Below are positions 58,601 to 64,000 of a stretch of DNA of 64,000 bases, piece after piece. This stretch comes from an uncultured Lachnospiraceae bacterium (lineage in GTDB: Bacteria > Bacillota > Clostridia > Lachnospirales > Lachnospiraceae). The position numbers and the translations under genes are program-made. The stretch lies in assembly GCA_910588655.1 (NCBI GenBank), contig CAJUPJ010000011.1:1-64000 (forward strand). The letters run 5' to 3'. Within the stretch, counting starts at the first letter, position 1, and every line of letters begins with the position of its first letter. A model generated the notes under the pieces. That model searched no databases. It saw nothing but the letters and a program-made list of their open reading frames with translations, and was not told where the DNA came from.

Positions 58601-60833
58601 AGGCAAGGAGAAACCTGTAGATTATGAATATGACCAGACTAACTGTATCTTAAATGCGACTGATATAATGATGGAGAAGATGATGTACTCACTGCCTGCA
58701 ACACAGGTATGGGGACCATTAGCATCTAAGGAAGATAAAGTTGCTGCACTTGATACTGCATTACAGGCAATGGAAGATACTATGGCTTTATTCTACCAGC
58801 ATAAAGGCCTTAGTGATGATGCAGGTACAGTAAGAGGCAATAATGCACTTCCTTCACAGCACTTAAATATCAGGTATATGAGAATGTTCTCTGGTGCATT
58901 TATGTATGCTGCTGGCAACCATATTGGTATTGAATATGGTTCATGTAATATTGCAAGTGGTGCATCCAGCATGGCTAGCTTTGGATGGGGTATTGCCCAC
59001 GAAATCGGCCATGATATTAACCAGGGTACCTACGCTGTAGCAGAAGTTACAAACAACTACTTTGCACAGCTTCTTACAGGCACACAGCGCTATACGCTTG
59101 AAAATGTATATAAGAAGGTAACTTCTAATACTGTTGGCAGGGCATCTAATGTATTTACACAGTTAGCATTATACTGGCAGCTCCATCTTGCATTTGATGA
59201 CCAGGAAGATGACCACCATATTTATGATAATTATGAAGACCAGTTTAACAACCTGTTCTTTGCACGTGTAGACACATATTCAAGAAACCCTGCTAAAGCA
59301 CCTCAGGCAGGCCTTGTATTAGGTGATAGTGAACAGAACCTTATGCGTCTTTCATGTGCTGCTGCTAATAAGAATATTCTTCCATTCTTTGAACGCTGGG
59401 GCATGGTACCTGATGCAGACACTGTTGCCTATGCAGCAAAATATGGTGAACCAGATACTAAAGCACTTTACTATGTAAATAATAATGCAAGGGATTACCG
59501 TGTAAACCACCCTGGTGAAGCAGGAACTATAAAAGGCAGGGATGTTATAACAGCAGCTACTGCATCAGCAGTTTCAAACAAGGTAGAAGTTTCTATTGAA
59601 ACAAGTGAGGATACAGATTTAATCCTTGGTTATGAAATTATCCGAAGCATGACAAGTAATGGTGTTACAGAGTCACAGGTAGTTGGTTTCGAGCCTGTAA
59701 AATCTACTGGTGCTACTGTATTTACAGATACTATCTCTACTATAAATAACAGGGTAATGTCTTATAAAGTTAAAGCAGTTGACAAGTTCCTCAACTACTC
59801 TAATGAAAAAGAGGCCGGCCAGGTTAAAATCCAGACAGACGGCATACTGGATAAATCATTATGGACAGTAGAAACAAATATGGCATCTGATGAAGATATA
59901 GAAATTCAAAATAATGATAATGACCCTGACAGTGGCTATGATGAGAAAAACCCTGGAAGCGTAGCAGCAAAGACTGAACATACTATTGACAGGGTTATTG
60001 ATAATAAGGCAGATACTGTTTATAATGGTAAAGCCTCTGAAGGTGCAGCAGAAATTATTATTGACATGCATGATATTAAGGAAGTTACTTCCCTTAAATA
60101 TTCTGGAACTACTGCACTTAACAGCGATAATGCTAAAATATATGTAAGTACAGATGGAAGCACATGGACTCCTGTCAGCACATGGTCTAACGTAACAAAA
60201 TCTTCTGATGGCTCTTCTGATATTGTATGGTTTAATTCTGTTGAAGAAGGCGCACGTGAAAGCTGGATTGGAACTTATGATGCAAGATATGTTAAATTAA
60301 CTATTACCGGACTGGCTGAAGTTTCTATTAATGAAATTGATGTATGTGGCCCTACTGGTGATAATATTGAGTTCCATAAAACAGAAAGCGGTACACCATC
60401 TATTGGTTTGCTTAGTGCTGATTTCAAGTATGGTGATAAGGCAGAAGATGTTATACCTGCAGGTTCATTAATCTTTACAGGAACTTATAAAGGAAACCCG
60501 GCTTATAACGTAGTTATGTTATATGATACTGAAGGCAACGTAATAGGTGCAAAGGATGGTGCAACTAAGGCAGGACAGGTAATACTTGCAGATGTACCTG
60601 AGAATGGAAACCTTGGTGAAACCTCAGACGGAACATGGGTATACTACGTAGAAAAAGGACAGTTTGATGCAGAAACACTTGCTGGCAAAGATGTACGTGC
60701 TGAATTATACCGCGTGGATAATGCATTAACACTTGAAGGCGAGCGTATTACTAGTGATACACTTGTTATCAAAATTCCATCAACATTACAAAGTATTACT
60801 TTAACAGGCAATACTGTTCCAGGGACTAACTAA
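55602..60833 (+). CDS. Secreted dockerin-containing M60-like metallopeptidase
   Basis: 1743 residues from the ATG at 55602 behind AGAAAGG. Signal peptide 1-30. Dockerin type I at about 153-207, with two calcium loops DVNGDGKVSEAD and DLNNDGKIDIAD. A discoidin-like region (215-430) and two FN3 domains (435-640) follow, then an F5/8-type C domain (about 670-800). The M60/enhancin-type peptidase domain (about 870-1260) has the gluzincin motif HEIGHDINQ at about 1133, with a downstream Glu in VAEVTNNYFAQ. C-terminal FN3-like and second discoidin-like domains end the protein. M60 enzymes cut mucin-type O-glycoproteins, with sugar-binding domains guiding them. No wall anchor is visible. A cohesin-like protein is encoded next. 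Confidence 0.9.
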   Translation: MRKKIAALLTGCLLLQSLTGFVVPSHLASAQSARAGILSEVQPAKSASSVKRVATVNTGNLEIEVRPFLEYTGKVTVEFKEETKELDFANKSASQSVRFENVTPGEGTVTVKADKFATYTQNVTVEAGWSHKLLLCATKVDTGKADTNPGWLQAGDVNGDGKVSEADTSSLLNLIWESTSNKGFDLNNDGKIDIADLQLIVQNLDEAPQQSLVEKLWIYSDVLPIDGTSGDVSGLASGKGAKLTRTDNKDISASNPVNLQFNLADDSTNNTPGIGGMKILSPFTNDNGETVSDIEAGEVEVYTDNSAEPLKISLANQTSSNLKKASAKLLKASARAASVKTESDGSLVLDFGGQIAVKRVIIRIDGVRKSNKKLADIAKVEFVNDMDKRIPEPQLDIPSMAEPKPGNEQLDISWTPQNNVTGYELYVKGPAGKSETILDSTIKVPGNKYTLSSINDEKLVNFATYTLKVRSVNGDWKSPWSEEVTGVPEPQAKPDPPDNLKLTGGRDSINATWKDMDDSSGYMVYYKKSSEPDDKFKPAVAGFVPDGDKRVDGIIETNSFKIENLDEDTEYTVYVTGWNQLGWGSPSLKSLCKTKNSNPPQLPNYKLLNTSKGEGVVSNHIVSATYGGHGGAKMVDSPLDTEAKSALGVVDNNYNSYWVKNDWDDGVAYPANDRGINITLDANYKMNFMTFAAYEEAAPLEYARIDYWNSQEDKQNTVGARLLRKLDINEHQFYIVKFDNAITANKIRLCVGRGYTRAEMRIGEIRFYNYDSLEDDIMGLYSDEMHSTLRSDVTASTIDALEKRLEKPDSESGELHPLYNELKLELGTAMDILNNKPSPSYEVINTITGKKDGHLGFGGLNPWQPLGKTVYAGETLIVYVGHNTKRTGDSTNLNLVMTQYHAESASLAKSSAALKIGRNEIIVPQIADKDFERGGQLYVAYSGNNAADKYAVRVLGGSDIPVLNVYRKTGAERTGAIRAYVDSLEKHTANIEAKHTELHKGKEKPVDYEYDQTNCILNATDIMMEKMMYSLPATQVWGPLASKEDKVAALDTALQAMEDTMALFYQHKGLSDDAGTVRGNNALPSQHLNIRYMRMFSGAFMYAAGNHIGIEYGSCNIASGASSMASFGWGIAHEIGHDINQGTYAVAEVTNNYFAQLLTGTQRYTLENVYKKVTSNTVGRASNVFTQLALYWQLHLAFDDQEDDHHIYDNYEDQFNNLFFARVDTYSRNPAKAPQAGLVLGDSEQNLMRLSCAAANKNILPFFERWGMVPDADTVAYAAKYGEPDTKALYYVNNNARDYRVNHPGEAGTIKGRDVITAATASAVSNKVEVSIETSEDTDLILGYEIIRSMTSNGVTESQVVGFEPVKSTGATVFTDTISTINNRVMSYKVKAVDKFLNYSNEKEAGQVKIQTDGILDKSLWTVETNMASDEDIEIQNNDNDPDSGYDEKNPGSVAAKTEHTIDRVIDNKADTVYNGKASEGAAEIIIDMHDIKEVTSLKYSGTTALNSDNAKIYVSTDGSTWTPVSTWSNVTKSSDGSSDIVWFNSVEEGARESWIGTYDARYVKLTITGLAEVSINEIDVCGPTGDNIEFHKTESGTPSIGLLSADFKYGDKAEDVIPAGSLIFTGTYKGNPAYNVVMLYDTEGNVIGAKDGATKAGQVILADVPENGNLGETSDGTWVYYVEKGQFDAETLAGKDVRAELYRVDNALTLEGERITSDTLVIKIPSTLQSITLTGNTVPGTN

Positions 60834-60866
60834 TTACAGAATATTTAAACAGCAAAATTAAATTAT

Positions 60867-60900
60867 GTTTCCTGTACAGCGTAAAAACTGCACAGGGAAC
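60867..60900 (+). terminator. Hairpin between the M60 and cohesin-like genes
   Basis: GTTTCCTGTACAG and CTGCACAGGGAAC pair with one mismatch and one G-T around eight bases. The T tract is missing, so partial read-through or RNA processing is more likely than full termination. Confidence 0.4.
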
Positions 60901-60922
60901 ATAATAATTATGGAGGTAAACC

Positions 60923-62200
60923 ATGAAAAAGTGGATTAGTTGCATACTTTTGTCCGCCCTTCTTATTACTGCCCTTCCAGTTTACCCTGTAACAGCAGCA
61001 GAAACAGACTGTACTGGAAAACTGGTGGCAAGTGGAAGTAATATTAATGTATCACTTTCATTTCCACTGGCTGCAACAGAGAAAATCACATCTTTGCGTT
61101 TTAAGTTAAAGGTTTCTGTAACCAGTGGCAAAATGAATGAACCTGTATTTACATTTAATAATGCAGTACAGAGTGACGTAAAAGAAAGCGGAATAATTAA
61201 GGATAATGACAGTAATAATTACATAGTTGATGTTGTAATGTCTGGTAAAAAGGGCAACCTGGTATTCCCTGCAAATGGGCAGGCTGATATCGGGACTCTT
61301 TCACTTAAGCCATCTGGCAGCACTTACAAGATTTCAACACAGTTTACAGGAATAAACGGTGAAAATCCTTCAGCAGAATATGTTACAGAAACTGGACAGT
61401 CTGCAATAGAAGTCCCTCTTGTAAATACTGAAATAATAACAACAGAAGGAAGCTCTTCAGGACAGTCATCATCATCTTCAGGTTATGTACCGTCCGCAAC
61501 TAAAAAACCAGATGCTTCTGCAGAACCTTCTGCATCACCATCAGCTACAAACACACCTGGTGTTAATGAGCCTTCAGGTACAAGTGCTCCTGGAACACCA
61601 GAAGAACCAGGCGGGAATAATAACACATTTGACAAGGATAAGAAACCTTCCATGTCTGCCTCAGCTAAAAAAGGTTCACGTGTCATAACATTTAAATGGA
61701 ATATAATTGACGGTGCAGACGGTTATATTTTCTACAGCGCTTCTGGAAAGTCTGGCAACTACAAGAGAATAAGGACTATATTAAAGCCAGACAGGATTAC
61801 CTGCAACGTCACAATGGCTTACGCCTCCTCATATTCACTTAGGATGCGTGCATTTAAGACAGCAGATGACGGCAGCAGGATATTCGGGCAGTACAGTAAA
61901 GTTAAAAAATTAACAACAGCCCCAGCCAAAGTAAAAGGTGTTAAAGCAAGGATTTCTGGTACTAAGATTAACCTTTCCTGGAAGAAGGTTAAAAATGCAA
62001 AAGGCTACCAGATTTATGCAGGCAAGAAAAAGAACGGCAGCTACTCCCTTGTGAAAACACTTAAAAAAGGTTCTGTTTTAAAGACTACTGTTAAAAATAA
62101 CAAGAAATATAAGTTCTTTAAAGCAAGGGCATATGTAAATAATGCATCTAAAAAACGTGTATATGGAAACTTCTGTGCAGGTGTAAAGGCTAAAGCTTAA
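60923..62200 (+). CDS. Secreted protein with cohesin-like N-terminus and two FN3-like repeats
   Basis: 425 residues, with the ATG behind TGGAGGTAAACC. Signal peptide 1-26 (cut near VTAA). Residues 28-165 form a beta-rich domain resembling cohesins in size and pattern: INVSLSFPLAATEKITSLRF, EPVFTFNNAVQS, VFPANGQADIGTLSLKP. A Ser/Pro/Thr/Gly linker (175-245) follows. Two FN3-like repeats end the protein (250-335 and 340-425; WNIIDGADGYIFYSA and WKKVKNAKGYQIYAG). These are very Lys-rich and could bind the cell wall. It lies 90 bases after a dockerin-bearing peptidase. The cohesin call is by pattern and may be wrong; a generic Ig-like adhesin is the alternative. Confidence 0.65.
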   Translation: MKKWISCILLSALLITALPVYPVTAAETDCTGKLVASGSNINVSLSFPLAATEKITSLRFKLKVSVTSGKMNEPVFTFNNAVQSDVKESGIIKDNDSNNYIVDVVMSGKKGNLVFPANGQADIGTLSLKPSGSTYKISTQFTGINGENPSAEYVTETGQSAIEVPLVNTEIITTEGSSSGQSSSSSGYVPSATKKPDASAEPSASPSATNTPGVNEPSGTSAPGTPEEPGGNNNTFDKDKKPSMSASAKKGSRVITFKWNIIDGADGYIFYSASGKSGNYKRIRTILKPDRITCNVTMAYASSYSLRMRAFKTADDGSRIFGQYSKVKKLTTAPAKVKGVKARISGTKINLSWKKVKNAKGYQIYAGKKKNGSYSLVKTLKKGSVLKTTVKNNKKYKFFKARAYVNNASKKRVYGNFCAGVKAKA

Positions 62201-62285
62201 AACCTGTTTACATTAATACCATATACATACACAGCATTTATAATTTGCTGTACCATAAAAACGTGGAAAACAAAATGCCAAATTA

Positions 62286-62324
62286 AAAATAAGAACCTGT
62301 TTATATAAGCAGGTTCTTATTTTA
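62286..62324 (+). terminator. Terminator of the cohesin-like gene
   Basis: AAAATAAGAACCTG and its exact complement around ten bases, ending in TTATTTTATT. Confidence 0.85.
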
Positions 62325-62424
62325 TTGCATATTTTAATTCCTGTAAAATATAATATATATAACTTAAACTATCCAGAAAATTGCAACCGCACATGTGGGA
62401 AAATTTCTGTAGAAATGAGGTATA

Positions 62425-63666
62425 ATGAAGCTGTTTAAAAAGACTTCCATTTTTACAAAAACTGCTCTTCCGCTGCTTATTTCTTTTTCACTGGTTTTAT
62501 GCGGCACAAAACCATTTGCTGCTGCCCAGCCAGCCGCCAGTGAACCTCCCTCTGCCCAGGCAGGCGTATCCATACTTGCTAAAGCGGCAGTCCTTATAGA
62601 AAATAACAGTGGCAGGATTTTATTTGAAAAAGAAAAAGATACTGAGCTTGTCCCTGCAAGCATTACTAAAATTATGACACTGCTGCTTATATTTGAAGCA
62701 CTGCATAACAAAAAGATAACTTTAGAGGACAGTGTGTCTACAAGTGAATTTGCTGCATCAATGGGCGGCTCACAGGTATTCCTTGAACCTGGTGAAACAC
62801 AGACTGTTGACACTATGATAAAGTGCATAAGCATAGCAAGTGCCAATGATGCTGCAGTTGCTATGGCTGAATATGTAAGCGGTTCTGAAACAGAATTTGT
62901 TAAAAAAATGAATGAAAAAGCAAAAGAACTTGGCATGGTACATACAAGCTTTAAAAACTGTAACGGGCTTGATGACTCAATACAAAGCGGGCACTACAGC
63001 AGCGCTTATGATGTAGCGCTTATGTCAAAGGAACTTATTACAAAATACCCTGAAATCTCCAATTACTCTACTGTATGGATGGATGAAATTACACATACAA
63101 CAAGAAAAGGCACTAGCCAGTTCGGGCTTACCAATACTAATAAACTAATACGTACATATAATGGCATTACAGGGCTTAAAACAGGCTCAACCTCCAAGGC
63201 AAAATACTGCCTGTCCGCAACGGCAGAACGCAACGGCGTAAGCCTTACTGCTGTTATTATGGCAGCCCCTGACCCTAAAGAAAGGTTTGCCGAAGCAGCA
63301 GCGTTGCTGGATTATGGATTTTCAAACTGCACAAACTATTCTGAAAAAGCATCTAAAATACGCATAAAACCACAAAAAATCATTAACGGAATAAAAGACC
63401 AGATAAATTCAGAAGTGGCAAGGGATTTTTCTTATACCTTATGTGGCAATGAATCATCAGATAAAATCGAAAAAAAGATTATGTTCCTGCCTGATATTAA
63501 AGCACCTGTAAAGAAAGGTGATGAAATCGGAAGCGTAGTTTATATACTGAATGGGAAGGAAATAGACAAAATACCAATAAAAGCATCCGAAGATATTAAA
63601 GAGGCAGGTTATATAACTTATTTCCAAAGGCTGCTTAAACGGCTTTTAATGGCACAAAGCAGTTAA
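62425..63666 (+). CDS. D-alanyl-D-alanine carboxypeptidase (DacF type)
   Basis: 413 residues. It trims the terminal D-Ala of peptidoglycan stem peptides outside the membrane. Signal peptide 1-35. Penicillin-binding motifs are SxxK in PASITKIMTLL, SxN in ASANDAAVA and KTG in GLKTGSTSKAKYC, all intact. A C-terminal beta domain (PBP5 type, about 305-400) and a weak amphipathic tail (YFQRLLKRLLMAQ) for membrane association follow. The ATG follows GAGGTATA. It has its own terminator. Confidence 0.93.
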   Translation: MKLFKKTSIFTKTALPLLISFSLVLCGTKPFAAAQPAASEPPSAQAGVSILAKAAVLIENNSGRILFEKEKDTELVPASITKIMTLLLIFEALHNKKITLEDSVSTSEFAASMGGSQVFLEPGETQTVDTMIKCISIASANDAAVAMAEYVSGSETEFVKKMNEKAKELGMVHTSFKNCNGLDDSIQSGHYSSAYDVALMSKELITKYPEISNYSTVWMDEITHTTRKGTSQFGLTNTNKLIRTYNGITGLKTGSTSKAKYCLSATAERNGVSLTAVIMAAPDPKERFAEAAALLDYGFSNCTNYSEKASKIRIKPQKIINGIKDQINSEVARDFSYTLCGNESSDKIEKKIMFLPDIKAPVKKGDEIGSVVYILNGKEIDKIPIKASEDIKEAGYITYFQRLLKRLLMAQSS

Positions 63667-63685
63667 AATACTTATATAAAAACAT

Positions 63686-63743
63686 AAATCCCATGTCATG
63701 GATATCCCGCATAAAAACTGCTTTATACCCAGACATGGGATTT
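63686..63743. terminator. Bidirectional terminator
   Basis: AAATCCCATGTC and GACATGGGATTT enclose a 34-base loop, between the dac gene and the convergent gene at the window end. Confidence 0.6.
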
Positions 63744-63775
63744 AACCGGATTGCAGATATCATCTTGCCTTAAAA

Positions 63776-64000
63776 TTAACTCTCTTCACTTGCACCAGTA
63801 TCATCATTAATAAATGTACCATATTCAAATGGTTTTTTACTGTCATATTCAAACACGAACTTATTAAGCGCTTCTGCATTGGCAGCAAGGTTACGTTCAG
63901 AAGAAACCCCGTCTGTAAGTACAAGTGATGAACCACATGAATATTCACCATCATATGAAGTCCTGAAATAACCTGATATTGGTATCTGGAGCTGTGTAAC
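63776..64000 (-). CDS. C-terminal part of an unknown protein, cut by window edge
   Basis: The frame is open from the window edge to a TAA at 63776, giving 74 residues. They include QIPISGYFRTSYDGEYSCGS, VSSERNLAANAEALNKFVFE and the end TFINDDTGASEES. Codon use matches the neighbours and no other frame is as convincing. The family is not recognised from this fragment. Confidence 0.55.
   Translation of the reverse strand, partial: VTQLQIPISGYFRTSYDGEYSCGSSLVLTDGVSSERNLAANAEALNKFVFEYDSKKPFEYGTFINDDTGASEES

Overview
The window looks like the chromosome of a Lachnospiraceae bacterium (Clostridia), probably a gut species. It is AT-rich with strong Shine-Dalgarno sites (AGGAGG type), and GTG and TTG starts are frequent. 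The gene families are typical of that group: a Tet(M)-like GTPase fused to a Rae1-type nuclease, an Amt-PII fusion, DUF5685 beside a J-domain protein, rubrerythrin, and large secreted proteins with FN3-like tails. I cannot name the species. I found no rRNA, tRNA or CRISPR array.

Layout. 0-0.5 kb: the edge of a probable mobile element (DUF6075 gene) next to the 3' end of lysS. 0.6-9.5 kb: greA-lysS, a HAD phosphatase, then a minus-strand run of ribosomal GTPase-nuclease fusion, iron alcohol dehydrogenase and c-di-GMP phosphodiesterase. 9.5-13.2 kb: an accessory and decaying stretch. It holds a dispersed repeat, a self-regulated HTH/DUF3169/DUF6897 operon, a repeat-bearing hypothetical gene, and pseudogenes of a GHKL sensor kinase and a methyltransferase. 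13.2-20 kb: DUF308, a secreted serpin, a SWIM/SNF2 pair and hisS. 20-22.4 kb: the Amt-PII fusion behind a very structured leader. 22.5-27 kb: an M14 carboxypeptidase and an HD/membrane/J-domain/DUF5685 operon. 27-35 kb: dtd, remnants of a Uma2 gene and an integrase, then rubrerythrin, holA, HD hydrolase, lexA, rsfS, yqeK, nadD and yhbY, and a TepA-like protease.

35-50.6 kb is dense in signal transduction. It has an OmpR-type two-component pair with a very large sensor, two hybrid kinases, a receiver-HD-GYP protein, a free HPt protein and a chemoreceptor. These are followed by a CprABC/lantibiotic-immunity type ABC transporter with its own kinase and regulator. 50.6-55 kb: argG, an XRE regulator, a UDP-sugar pyrophosphorylase and coaE. 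55.2-64 kb is the surface and extracellular region: a second copy of the dispersed repeat, a 1743-residue M60-like (mucin-type) metallopeptidase carrying a dockerin, an adjacent secreted protein with a cohesin-like N-terminus, and a DacF-type D,D-carboxypeptidase.

The most interesting signals are (1) the dockerin M60 peptidase beside a cohesin-like protein, a possible two-part extracellular complex outside a classical cellulosome; (2) the ribosome-binding GTPase fused to an A-site endonuclease domain; (3) the multi-hairpin leader of the Amt-PII gene, with a terminator right behind the promoter; (4) a secreted serpin with a predicted Ala-Ser scissile bond; and (5) DUF5685, which shows phytoene/squalene-synthase-like aspartate motifs.
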